Shown: positions 27,301-38,962 of the stretch, one piece after another
How the letters are laid out: each line of letters opens with the position of its first letter
Position numbering within the stretch: position 1 is the first letter of the stretch
Assembly: GCA_029168955.1 (NCBI GenBank)
Contig: JAPDOI010000985.1
Span: 1 to 64,000 of the forward strand
Direction: 5' to 3'
Source of the DNA: Aplectana chamaeleonis
Lineage: Eukaryota; Nematoda; Chromadorea; Rhabditida; Cosmocercidae
DNA: 64,000 bases
Translations under genes and position numbers: made by a program
Notes under the pieces: generated by a model
Databases searched by the model: none
What the model saw: the letters and a program-made list of their open reading frames with translations, nothing else
What the model was told of the DNA's origin: nothing

Positions 27301-30300
27301 TCATCGGGACGTCGTGAAAAGTGCTTCTGGCTTCTGATGACGTCATCGGGACGTCGTGAAAAGTGCTTCTGGCTTCTGATGACGTCATCGGGACGTCGTG
27401 AAAAGTGCTTCTGGCTTCTGATGACGTCATCGGGACGTCGTGAAAAGTGCTTCTGGCTTCTGATGACGTCATCGGGACGTCGTGAAAAGTGCTTCTGGCT
27501 TCTGATGACGTCATCGGGACGTCGTGAAAAGTGCTTCTGGCTTCTGATGACGTCATCGGGACGTCGTGAAAAGTGCTTCTGGCTTCTGATGACGTCATCG
27601 GGACGTCGTGAAAAGTGCTTCTGGCTTCTGATGACGTCATCGGGACGTCGTGAAAAGTGCTTCTGGCTTCTGATGACGTCATCGGGACGTCGTGAAAAGT
27701 ACATCTGGCTTCTGATGACGTCATCGGGACGTCGTGAAAAGTGCTTCTGGCTTCTGATGACGTCATCGGGACGTCGTGAAAAGTGCTTCTGGCTTCTGAT
27801 GACGTCATCGGGACGTCGTGAAAAGTGCTTCTGGCTTCTGATGACGTCATCGGGACGTCGTGAAAAGTGCTTCTGGCTTCTGATGACGTCATCGGGACGT
27901 CGTGAAAAGTGCTTCTGGCTTCTGATGACGTCATCGGGACGTCGTGAAAAGTGCTTCTGGCTTCTGATGACGTCATCGGGACGTCGTGAAAAGTGCTTCT
28001 GGCTTCTGATGACGTCATCGGGACGTCGTGAAAAGTGCTTCTGGCTTCTGATGACGTCATCGGGACGTCGTGAAAAGTGCTTCTGGCTTCTGATGACGTC
28101 ATCGGGACGTCGTGAAAAGTGCTTCTGGCTTCTGATGACGTCATCGGGACGTCGTGAAAAGTGCATCTGGCTTCTGATGACGTCATCGGGACGTCGTGAA
28201 AAGTGCTTCTGGCTTCTGATGACGTCATCGGGACGTCGTGAAAAGTGCTTCTGGCTTCTGATGACGTCATCGGGACGTCGTGAAAAGTGCTTCTGGCTTC
28301 TGATGACGTCATCGGGACGTCGTGAAAAGTGCTTCTGGCTTCTGATGACGTCATCGGGACGTCGTGAAAAGTGCTTCTGGCTTCTGATGACGTCATCGGG
28401 ACGTCGTGAAAAGTGCTTCTGGCTTCTGATGACGTCATCGGGACGTCGTGAAAAGTGCTTCTGGCTTCTGATGACGTCATCGGGACGTCGTGAAAAGTGC
28501 TTCTGGCTTCTGATGACGTCATCGGGACGTCGTGAAAAGTGCTTCTGGCTTCTGATGACGTCATCGGGACGTCGTGAAAAGTGCTTCTGGCTTCTGATGA
28601 CGTCATCGGGACGTCGTGAAAGTGCTTCTGGCTTCTGATGACGTCATCGGGACGTCGTGAAAAGTGCTTCTGGCTTCTGATGACGTCATCGGGACGTCGT
28701 GAAAAGTGCTTCTGGCTTCCGATGACGTCATCGGGACGTCGTGAAAAGTGCATCTGGCTTCTGATGACGTCATCGGGACGTCGTGAAAAGTGCTTCTGGC
28801 TTCTGATGACGTCATCGGGACGTCGTGAAAAGTGCATCTGGCTTCTGATGACGTCATCGGGACGTCGTGAAAAGTGCTTCTGGCTTCTGATGACGTCATC
28901 GGGACGTCGTGAAAAGTGCTTCTGGCTTCTGATGACGTCATCGGGACGTCGTGAAAAGTGCTTCTGGCTTCTGATGACGTCATCGGGACGTCGTGAAAAG
29001 TGCTTCTGGCTTCTGATGACGTCATCGGGACGTCGTGAAAAGTGCTTCTGGCTTCTGATGACGTCATCGGGACGTCGTGAAAAGTGCTTCTGGCTTCTGA
29101 TGACGTCATCGGGACGTCGTGAAAAGTGCTTCTGGCTTCTGATGACGTCATCGGGACGTCGTGAAAAGTACTTCTGGCTCCCGATGACGTCATCGGGACG
29201 TCGTGAAAAGTGCTTCTGGCTTCTGATGACGTCATCGGGACGTCGTCGAACGGGCTTCTGGCTTCTGATGACGTCATCGGGACGTCGTGAAAAGTGCTTC
29301 TGGCTTCTGATGACGTCATCGGGACGTCGTGAAAAGTGCTTCTGGCTTCTGATGACGTCATCGGGACGTCGTGAAAAGTGCTTCTGGCTTCTGATGACGT
29401 CATCGGGACGTCGTGAAAAGTACTTCTGGCTCCCGATGACGTCATCGGGACGTCGTGAAAAGTGCTTCTGGCTTCTGATGACGTCATCGGGACGTCGTGA
29501 AAAGTGCTTCTGGCTTCTGATGACGTCATCGGGACGTCGTGAAAAGTGCTTCTGGCTTCTGATGACGTCATCGGGACGTCGTGAAAAGTGCTTCTGGCTT
29601 CTGATGACGTCATCGGGACGTCGTGAAAAGTGCTTCTGGCTTCTGATGACGTCATCGGGACGTCGTGAAAAGTGCTTCTGGCTTCTGATGACGTCATCGG
29701 GACGTCGTGAAAAGTGCTTCTGGCTTCTGATGACGTCATCGGGACGTCGTGAAAAGTGCTTCTGGCTTCTGATGACGTCATCGGGACGTCGTGAAAAGTG
29801 CTTCTGGCTTCTGATGACGTCATCGGGACGTCGTGAAAAGTGCTTCTGGCTTCCGATGACGTCATCGGGACGTCGTGAAAAGTGCATCTGGCTTCTGATG
29901 ACGTCACCGGGACGTCGTGAAAAGTGCTTCTGCCTTCTGATGACGTCATCGGGACGTCGTGAAAAGTGCGTCTGGCTTCTGATGACGTCATCGGGACGTC
30001 GTGAAACGTGCTTCTGGCTTCTGATGACGTCATCGGGACGTCGTGAAAAGTGCTTCTGGCTTCTGATGACGTCATCGAGACGTCGTGAAAAGTGCTTCTG
30101 GCTTCTGATGACGTGATCAGGACGGCGGGAGAAGTGCGTCTGGCTTCTGATGACGTCATCGGGACGTCGTGAAAAGTGCTTCTGGCTTCTGATGACGTCA
30201 TCGGGACGTCGTGAAAAGTGCTTCTGGCTTCTGATGACGTCATCGGGACGTCGTGAAAAGTACTTCTGGCTTCCGATGACGTCATCGGGACGTCGTGAAA

Positions 30301-31850
30301 AGTGCTTCTGGCTTCTGATGACGTCATCGGGACGTCGTGAAAAGTGCTTCTGGCTTCTGATGACGTCATCGGGACGTCGTGAAAAGTGCTTCTGGCTTCT
30401 GATGACGTCATCGGGACGTCGTGAAAAGTGCTTCTGGCTTCTGATGACGTCATCGGGACGTCGTGAAAAGTGCTTCTGGCTTCTGATGACGTCATCGGGA
30501 CGTCGTGAAAAGTGCTTCTGGCTTCTGATGACGTCATCGGGATGTCGTGAAAAGTGCTTCTGGCTTCTGATGACGTCATCGGGACGTCGTGAAAGTGCTT
30601 CTGGCTTCTGATGACGTCATCGGGACGTCGTGAAAAGTGCTTCTGGCTTCTGATGACGTCATCGGGACGTCGTGAAAAGTGCTTCTGGCTTCTGATGACG
30701 TCATCGGGACGTCGTGAAAGTGCTTCTGGCTTCTGATGACGTCATCGGGACGTCGTGAAAAGTGCTTCTGGCTTCTGATGACGTCATCGGGACGTCGTGA
30801 AAAGTGCTTCTGGCTTCTGATGACGTCATCGGGACGTCGTGAAAAGTGCTTCTGGCTTCTGATGACGTCATCGGGACGTCGTGAAAAGTGCTTCTGGCTT
30901 CTGATGACGTCATCGGGACGTCGTGAAAAGTGCTTCTGGCTTCTGATGACGTCATCGGGACGTCGTGAAAAGTACTTCTGGCTTCCGATGACGTCATCGG
31001 GACGTCGTGAAAAGTGCTTCTGGCTTCTGATGACGTCATCGGGACGTCGTGAAAAGTGCTTCTGGCTTCTGATGACGTCATCGGGACGTCGTGAAAAGTG
31101 CTTCTGGCTTCTGATGACGTCATCGGGACGTCGTGAAAAGTGCTTCTGGCTTCTGATGACGTCATCGGGACGTCGTGAAAAGTACTTCTGGCTTCCGATG
31201 ACGTCATCGGGACGTCGTGAAAAGTGTTTCTGGCTTCTGATGACGTCATCGGGACCCCGTGAAAAGTGCTTCTGGCTTCTGATGACGTCATCGAGTCGTC
31301 GTGAAAAGTGCTTCTGGCTTCTGATGACGTCATCGGGACGTCGTGAAAAGTGCTTCTGGCTTCTGATGACGTCATCGGGACGTCGTGAAAAGTGCTTCTG
31401 GCTTCCGATGACGTCATCGGGACGTCGTGAAAAGTGCTTCTGGCTTCTGATGACGTCATCGGGACGTCGTGAAAAGTGCTTCTGGATTCTGATGACGTCA
31501 TCGGGGCGTCGTGAAAAGCGCTTCTGGCTTCTGATGACGTCATCGGGACGTCGTGAAAAGTGCTTCTGGCTTCTGACGACGTCATCGGGACGTCGTGAAG
31601 TGCTTCTGGCTTCTGATGACGTCATCGGGACGTCGTGAAAAGTGCTTCTGGCTTCTGATGACGTCATCGGGACGTCGTGAAAAGTGCTTCTGGCTTCTGA
31701 TGACGTCATCGGGACGTCGTGAAAAGTGCTTCTGGCTTCTGATGACGTCATCGGGACGTCGTGAAAAGTACTTCGGGCTTCCGATGACGTCATCGGGACG
31801 TCGTGAAAAGTGCTTCGGGCTTCCGATGACGTCATCGGGACGTCGTGAAA
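6365..31850. repeat. Satellite block A, highly homogeneous
   Basis: About 600 units, most of them identical or one to two substitutions from consensus. Each standard unit has two ACGT-core palindromes: TGACGTCA and, 11 bp further on, GGACGTCG. Homogeneity is highest in the interior (for example 26200-28600, dozens of consecutive near-identical units). Diverged units cluster at both margins (6600-6720, 29880-30150, 31250-31860). This pattern fits homogenisation by unequal exchange or replication slippage. Some 17 units are 41 bp through loss of one A after GTCGTGA, and one junction at 25008-25028 is only 20 bp. Confidence 0.9.
6622..7210. repeat. 12-unit (504-bp) segmental duplication at left edge of block A
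   Basis: An unusual variant pair, GATGACATCATCTGG followed one unit later by CATCAGGACGTCGTGAAA(A/G)GTGCG, occurs at 6622 and again at 7126, exactly 504 bp (12 x 42) apart. Sharing two rare variants in the same order marks a duplicated multi-unit block rather than independent mutation. Confidence 0.65.
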
Positions 31851-32640
31851 AGTTCCTGGTTGCTTCTGATGACGTCATCGGGATGTCGTGGAAAGTGCCT
31901 CGGGCTTCTGATGACGTCATCAGGACGTCGTGAAAAGTACATCTGGCTTCTGATGACGTCATCGGGACGTCGTGAAAAGTGCTTCTGGCTTCTGATGACG
32001 TCATCGGGACGTCGTGAAAAGTACATCTGGCTTCTGATGACGTCATCGGGACGTCGTGAAAAGTGCTTCTGGCTTCTGATGACGTCATCGGGACGTCGTG
32101 AAAAGTACATCTGGCTTCTGATGACGTCATCGGGGCGTCGTGTAAAGTGCTTCTGGCTTCTTATGACGTCATCGGGACGTCGTGAAAAGTACATAGGACA
32201 TCTGATGACGTCATCGGGACGTCGTGAAAAGTGCATGGGGCTTCTGATGACGTCATCGGGACGTCGTGTAAAGTGCATAGGGCTTCTGATGACGTCATCG
32301 GGACGTCGTGAAAAGTACATCTGGCATCTGATGACGTCATCGGGACGTCGTGAAAGTGCTTCTGGCATCTGATGACGTCATCGGGACGTCGTGAAAAGTA
32401 CATCTGGCTTCTGATGACGTCATCAGGACGTCGTGAAAAGTATATAGGGCTTCTGATGACGTCATCGGGACGTCGTGTAAAGTGCTTCTGGCTTCTGATG
32501 ACGTCATCGGGACGTCGTGAAAGTACATCTGGCATCTGATGACGTCATCGGGATGTCGTGTAAAGTACATAGGGCTTCTGATGACGTCATCGGGACGTCG
32601 TGTAAAGTACACAGAGCATCTGATGACGTCATCAGGACGT
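31850..32640. repeat. Hybrid zone between satellite blocks A and B
   Basis: Units here combine the A-type half (CATCGGGACGTCGTGAAAAG) with B-type features such as TACATAGG, GCATAGGG, GCATGGGG and GTGTAAAG. Two 41-bp units lie near 32353 and 32518, and an irregular unit with AGTTCCTGGTTGC lies near 31850. The gradual mixture indicates that A and B are relatives within one array rather than two satellites joined by a breakpoint. Confidence 0.75.
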
Positions 32641-32650
32641 CGTGAAAAGT

Positions 32651-34160
32651 GGACAGAGTATCTGATGACGTCATCAGGATGTCGTATAAAGTAGACAGAG
32701 CATCTGATGACGTCATCAGGATGTCGTGTAAAGTACATAGGGCATCTGATAACTTCATCAGGATGACGTGTAAAGTACATAGGGCATCTGATGACGCCAT
32801 CAGGATGACGTGTAAAGTATATAGGGCATCTGATGACGCCATTAGGATGTCGTGTAAAGCACACAGGGCATCTGATGACGTCATCAGGATGTCATGTAAA
32901 GTACATAGGGCATCTGATGACGTCATCAGGATGTCGAGTAAAGTACATAGGACATCTGATGACGCCGATAGGATGTCGTGTAAAGTACATGGGGCATCTG
33001 GTGACGTCATCAGGATGACGTGTAAAGTACATAGGGCATCTGATGACGCCATTAGGATGTCGTGTAAAGTACATAGGGCATCTGTTGACGTCATCAGGAT
33101 GTCGTGTAAAGTACATAGGGCATCTGATGACTTCATCAGGATGACGTGTAAAGTACATAGGGCATCTGCTGACGTCATCAGGATGATGTGTAAAGTATAT
33201 AGGGCATCTGATGACGCCATTAGGATGTCGTGTAAAGTACATAGGGCATCTTATGACGTCATCAGGATGTCATGTAAAGTACATAGGGCATCTGATGACG
33301 CCATCAGGATGTAGTGTAAAGTACATAGGGCATCTGTTGACGTCATCAGGATGACGTGTAAAGTACACAGAGCATCTGATGACGTCATCAGGATGTCGTG
33401 TAAAGTGGACAGAGTATCTGATGACGTCATCAGGATGTCGTATAAAGTAGACAGAGCATCTGATGACGTCATCAGGATGTCGTGTAAAGTACATAGGGCA
33501 TCTGATAACTTCATCAGGATGACGTGTAAAGTACATAGGGCATCTGATGACGCCATCAGGATGACGTGTAAAGTATATAGGGCATCTGATGACGCCATTA
33601 GGATGTCGTGTAAAGCACACAGGGCATCTGATGACGTCATCAGGATGTCATGTAAAGTACATAGGGCATCTGATGACGTCATCAGGATGTCATGTAAAGT
33701 ACATGGGGCATCTGATGACGCCATCAGGATGTCGTGTCAAGTACATAGGGCATCTTATGACGTCATCAGGATGTCGAGTAAAGTACATAGGACATCTGAT
33801 GACGCCGATAGGATGTCGTGTAAAGTACATAGGGCATCTGATGACGCCATCAGGATGTCGTGTAAAGTACATAGGGCATCTTATGACGTCATCAGGATGT
33901 CGAGTAAAGTACATGGGACATCTGATGACGCCGATAGGATGTCGTGTAAAGTACATAGGGCATCTGATGACGCCATCAGGATGTCGTGTAAAGTACATAG
34001 GGCATCTTATGACGTCATCAGGATGTCGAGTAAAGTACATAGGACATCTGATGACGCCGATAGGATGTCGTGTAAAGTACATAGGGCATCTGATGACGCC
34101 ATCAAGATGTCGTGTAAAGTACATAGGGCATCTGATGACGCCATCAGGATGACGTGTAAA
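32651..34160. repeat. 756-bp (18-unit) higher-order repeat in block B
   Basis: The ordered series of variants GGACAGAGTA, CGTATAAAGTAGACAGAG, GATAACTTCATC, GACGCCATCAGG and GACGCCATTAGG begins at 32651 and again at 33407, exactly 18 units apart. A third partial instance starts at 35969, 61 units further on. Boundaries are approximate because later units diverge. Confidence 0.65.
33751..34128. repeat. Three tandem copies of a 126-bp trimer (3 x 42) in block B
   Basis: The ordered triplet of unit variants CATCTTATGACGTC with GTCGAGTAAAG, GACGCCGATAGG, and GACGCCATCAGG starts at 33751, 33877 and 34003. Copies are nearly identical, differing for example by CATAGG versus CATGGG. This is a local amplification of a three-unit block. 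Confidence 0.8.
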
Positions 34161-34926
34161 GTATATAGGGCACCTGATGACGTCATCAGGATGTCGTGTA
34201 AAGCACACAGAGCATCTGATGACGTCATCAGGATGTCGTGTAAAGTAGACAGAGCATCTGATGACGTCATCAGGATGTCGTGTAAAGCACACAGAGCATC
34301 TGATGACGTCAGCAGGATGTCGTGTAAAGTAGACAGAGTATCTGATGACGTCATCAGGATGACGTGTAAAGTATATAGGGCATCTGATGACGCCATTAGG
34401 ATGTCGTGTAAAGTACATAGGGCATCGGTTGACGTCATCAGGATGACGTGTAAAGTACACAGAGCATCTGATGACGTCATCAGGATGTCGTGTAAAGTGG
34501 ACAGAGTATCTGATGACGTCATCAGGATGTCGTGTAAAGCACACAGAGCATCTGATGACGTCAGCAGAATGTCGTGTAAAGTAGACAGAGTATCTGATGA
34601 CGTCATCAGGATGACGTGTGAAGTACATAGGGCATCTGATGACTCCAATAGGATGTCGTGTAAAGTGCATAGGGCATCGGTTGACGTCATCAGGATGTCA
34701 TGTAAAGCACACAGGGCATCTGATGACGTCATCAGGATGTCGTGTAAAGTACATAGGGCATCTGATGACGTCATCAGGATGTCGAGTAAAATACATAGGG
34801 CATCTGATGACTTCATCAGGATGACATGTAAAGTACATAGGGCATCTGATGACGCCATCAGGATGACGTGTAAAGTATATAGGGCATCTGATGACGCCAT
34901 TAGGATGTCGTGTAAAGTACATAGGG

Positions 34927-35430
34927 CATCTTATGACGTCATCAGGATGTCGAGTAAAGTACATAGGACATCTGATGACGCCGATAGGATGTCGTGTAAA
35001 GTACATGGGGCATCTGATGACGTCATCAGGATGACGTGTAAAGTACATAGGGCATCTGATGACGTCATCAGGATGTCGAGTAAAATACATAGGGCATCGG
35101 TTGACGTCATCAGGATGACGTGTAAAGTACATAGGGCATCTGATGACGCCAATAGGATGTCGTGTAAAGTACATAGGGCATCTTATGACGTCATCAGGAT
35201 GTCGAGTAAAGTACATAGGACATCTGATGACGCCGATAGGATGTCGTGTAAAGTACATGGGGCATCTGATGACGTCATCAGGATGACGTGTAAAGTACAT
35301 AGGGCATCTGATGACGTCATCAGGATGTCGAGTAAAATACATAGGGCATCTGATGACTTCATCAGGATGACATGTAAAGTACATAGGGCATCTGATGACG
35401 CCATCAGGATGACGTGTAAAGTATATAGGG
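34927..35430. repeat. 252-bp (6-unit) duplicated block in block B
   Basis: The variant series starting CATCTTATGACGTC, GTCGAGTAAAG, GACGCCGATAGG, TACATGGGGC occurs at 34927 and again at 35179. The first four to five units of the two blocks match in order before diverging. Confidence 0.6.
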
Positions 35431-37450
35431 CATCTGATGACGCCATTAGGATGTCGTGTAAAGTACATAGGGCATCTTATGACGTCATCAGGATGTCATG
35501 TAAAGTACATAGGGCATCTGATGACGCCATCAGGATGTCGTGTAAAGTACATAGGGCATCGGTTGACGTCATCAGGATGACGTGTAAAGTACATAGGGCA
35601 TCTGATGACGCCAATAGGATGTCGTGTAAAGTACATAGGGCATCTTATGACGTCATCAGGATGTCGTGTAAAGTACATAGGGCATCTGATGACTTCATCA
35701 GGATGACGTGTAAAGTACATAGGGCATCTGCTGACGTCATCAGGATGATGTGTAAAGTATATAGGGCATCTGATGACGCCATTAGGATGTCGTGTAAAGT
35801 ACATAGGGCATCTTATGACGTCATCAGGATGTCATGTAAAGTACATAGGGCATCTGATGACGCCATCAGGATGTAGTGTAAAGTACATAGGGCATCTGTT
35901 GACGTCATCAGGATGACGTGTAAAGTACACAGAGCATCTGATGACGTCATCAGGATGTCGTGTAAAGTGGACAGAGTATCTGATGACGTCATCAGGATGT
36001 CGTATAAAGTAGACAGAGCATCTGATGACGTCATCAGTATGTCGTGTAAAGTACATAGGGCATCTTATAACTTCATCAGGATGACGTGTAAAGTACATAG
36101 GGCATCTGATGACGCCATCAGGATGACGTGTAAAGTATATAGGGCACCTGATGACGCCATTAGGATGTCGTGTAAAGTACATAGGACATCTTATGACGTC
36201 ATCAGGATGTCGTGTAAAGCACACAGGGCATCTGATGACGTCATCAGGATGTCGTGTAAAGCACACAGAGCATCTGATGACGTCATCAGGATGTCGTGTA
36301 AAGCACACAGAGCATCTGATGACGTCATCAGGATGTCGTGTAAAGTAGACAGAGCATCTGATGACGTCATCAGGATGTCGTGTAAAGTAGACAGAGCATC
36401 TGATGACGTCATAAGGTTGTCTTGTAAAGCACACAGGGCATCTGATGACGTCATCAGGATGTCGTGTAAAGTAGACAGAGTATCTGATGACGTCATCAGG
36501 ATGTCGTATAAAGTAGACAGAGCATCTGATGACGTCATCAGGATGTCGTGTAAAGCACACAGAGCATCTGATGACGTCAGCAGGATGTCGTGTAAAGTAG
36601 ACAGAGTATCTGATGACGTTATCAGGATGTCGTATAAAGTAGACAGAGCATCTGATGACGTCATCAGGATGTCGTGTAAAGTACATAGGGGATCTGATGA
36701 CGTCATCAGGATGTCGTGTAAAGTAGGCATAGCATCTGATGACGTCATCAGGATGTCGTGTAAAGTAGACAGAGCATCTGATGACGTCATCAGGATGTCG
36801 TGTAAAGTAGACAGAGCATCTGATGACGTCATCAGGATGTCGTGTAAAGCACACAGGGCATCTGATGACGTCATCAGGATGTCGTGTAAAGCACACAGGG
36901 CCTCTGGTGACGTCATCAGGATGTCGTGTAAAGCACACAGAGCATCTGATGACGTCATCAGGATGTCGTGTAAAGTAGACAGAGCATCTGATGACGTCAT
37001 CAGGATGTCGTGTAAAGTAGACAGAGCATCTGATGGCGTCATCAGGATGACGTGTAAAGTACATAGGGCATCTGATGACGCCGATAGGATGTCGTGTAAA
37101 GTACATGGGGCATCTGATGACGTCATCAGGATGACGTGTAAAGTACATAGGGCATCTGATGACGCCATTAGGATGTCGTGTAAAGTACATAGGGCATCTG
37201 TTGACGTCATCAGGATGTCGTGTAAAGTACATAGGGCATCTGATGACTTCATCAGGATGACGTGTAAAGTACATGGGCATCTGATGACGTCATCAGGATG
37301 TCACGTAAAGTACATAGGGCATCTGATGACGCCATCAGGATGTAGTGTAAAGTACATAGGGCATCTGTTGACGTCATCAGGATGACGCCATCAGGATGTA
37401 GTGTAAAGTACATAGGGCATCTGTTGACGTCATCAGGATGACGTGTAAAG

Positions 37451-38710
37451 TACACAGAGCATCTGATGACGTCATCAGGATGTCGTGTAAAGTGGACAGA
37501 GTATCTGATGACGTCATCAGGATGTCGTGTAAAGTACATAGGGCATCTGATAACTTCATCAGGATGACGTGTAAAGTACATAGGGCATCTGATGACGCCA
37601 TCAGGATGACGTGTAAAGTATATAGGGCATCTGATGACGTCATCAGGATGTCGTGTAAAGTAGACAGAGCATCTGATGACGTCATCAGGTTGTCTTGTAA
37701 AGCACACAGGGCATCTGATGACGTCATCAGGATGTCGTGTAAAGCACACAGAGCATCTGATGACGTCATCAGGATGTCGTGTAAAGTAGACAGAGTATCT
37801 GATGACGTCATCAGAATGTCGTATAAAGTAGACAGAGCATCTGATGACGTCATCAGGATGTCGTGTAAAGCACACAGAGCATCTGATGACGTCAGCAGGA
37901 TGTCGTGTAAAGTAGACAGAGTATCTGATGACGTCATCAGGATGTCGTATAAAGTAGACAGAGCATCTGATGAAGTCATCAGGATGTCGTGTAAAGTACA
38001 TAGGGCATCTGATGACGTCATCAGGATGTCGTGTAAAGTAGACAGAGCATCTGATGACGTCATCAGGATGTCGTATAAAGTACACAGAGCATCTGATGAC
38101 GTCATCAGGATGTCGTGTAAAGTGGACAGAGTATCTGATGACGTCATCAGGATGTCGTGTAAAGTACATAGGGCATCTGATAACTTCATCAGGATGACGT
38201 GTAAAGTACATAGGGCATCTGATGACGCCATCAGGATGACGTGTAAAGTATATAGGGCATCTGATGACGTCATCAGGATGTCGTGTAAAGTAGACAGAGC
38301 ATCTGATGACGTCATCAGGTTGTCTTGTAAAGCACACAGGGCATCTGATGACGTCATCAGGATGTCGTGTAAAGCACACAGAGCATCTGATGACGTCATC
38401 AGGATGTCGTGTAAAGTAGACAGAGTATCTGATGACGTCATCAGAATGTCGTATAAAGTAGACAGAGCATCTGATGACGTCATCAGGATGTCGTGTAAAG
38501 CACACAGAGCATCTGATGACGTCAGCAGGATGTCGTGTAAAGTAGACAGAGTATCTGATGACGTCATCAGGATGTCGTATAAAGTAGACAGAGCATCTGA
38601 TGACGTCATCAGGATGTCGTGTAAAGTACATAGGGCATCTGATGACGTCATCAGGATGTCGTGTAAAGTAGACAGAGCATCTGATGACGTCATCAGGATG
38701 TCGTGTAAAG
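37451..38710. repeat. Two tandem copies of a 630-bp (15-unit) higher-order repeat
   Basis: Diagnostic variants recur exactly 630 bp apart: TACACAGAGC at 37451 and 38081, CAGGTTGTCTTGTAAAG near 37687 and 38317, and TCAGAATGTCG at 37811 and 38441. The copies differ at very few positions, for example GATGAAGTCATC near 37970 against GATGACGTCATC. This is the longest clean higher-order repeat I can follow and it lies against the right edge of the satellite. Confidence 0.85.
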
Positions 38711-38962
38711 TAGACAGAGCATCTGATGACGTCATCAGCATGTCGTGTAAAGTAGACAGAGCATCTGATGACGTCATCAGGATGTCGTGTAAAGCACACA
38801 GGGCATCTGATGACGTCATCAGGATGTCGTGTAAAGCACACAGAGCATCTGATGACGTCATCAGGATGTCGTGTAAAGTAGACAGAGCATCTGATGACGT
38901 CATCAGGATGTCGTGTAGAGTAGGCAGAGCATCTGATGGCGTCATCAGGACGTCGTAAAGTG

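Larger units (their letters stand above)
6365..38962. repeat. 32.6-kb satellite array, 42-bp unit carrying a CRE palindrome, about 776 units
   Basis: The array runs without interruption, with every unit head-to-tail in the same orientation. The A consensus contains CTTCTGATGACGTCATCGGG, then ACGTCGTGAAAAGTGCTTCTGG. The B consensus contains CATCTGATGACGTCATCAGG, then ATGTCGTGTAAAGTACATAGGG. The core GATGACGTCATC is palindromic and includes TGACGTCA, the canonical CREB/ATF bZIP element. Unit variants include GTGCATCTGG, GTACATCTGG and TTCCGATG. The first unit at the left edge is degenerate (ATGGCATCATC) and the last ends in ACGTCGTAAAGTG. Three of six frames are stop-free because 42 is divisible by 3, giving 14-residue periodic frames (CFWLLMTSSGRREK on plus, FHDVPMTSSEARST and FSRRPDDVIRSQKH on minus). 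That is an arithmetic by-product and I do not call these genes. No spacer sequence lies between repeats. Confidence 0.97.
32640..38962. repeat. Satellite block B, diverged with higher-order structure
   Basis: About 150 units of 42 bp. Many keep the 16-bp palindrome CTGATGACGTCATCAG, but several recurrent classes have lost the CRE core: GATGACGCCATCAGG, GATGACGCCATTAGG, GACGCCGATAGG, GATGACTTCATC and GATAACTTCATC. The second ACGT palindrome of block A is GGATGTCG here and is no longer palindromic. Length is almost invariant, with far fewer one-base indels than block A. Variant classes recur in fixed order, giving the higher-order repeats listed separately. Confidence 0.9.

Noticed and set aside
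6365..38962. Giant protein genes (frames up to about 1,300 codons) on both strands
   Set aside because: Three frames are open simultaneously, every residue is part of a 14-residue period, and 41-bp units shift the frame every one to three kilobases. This is what a stop-free 42-bp satellite produces by itself.
6365..38962. CRISPR array
   Set aside because: Units are contiguous with no unique spacers, the unit is palindromic throughout its core, there are no cas genes, and the rest of the window is eukaryotic.
6365..38962. Centromeric satellite
   Set aside because: Many nematodes, including strongylids, are considered holocentric, and nothing in the sequence marks centromere identity. I leave the role open.
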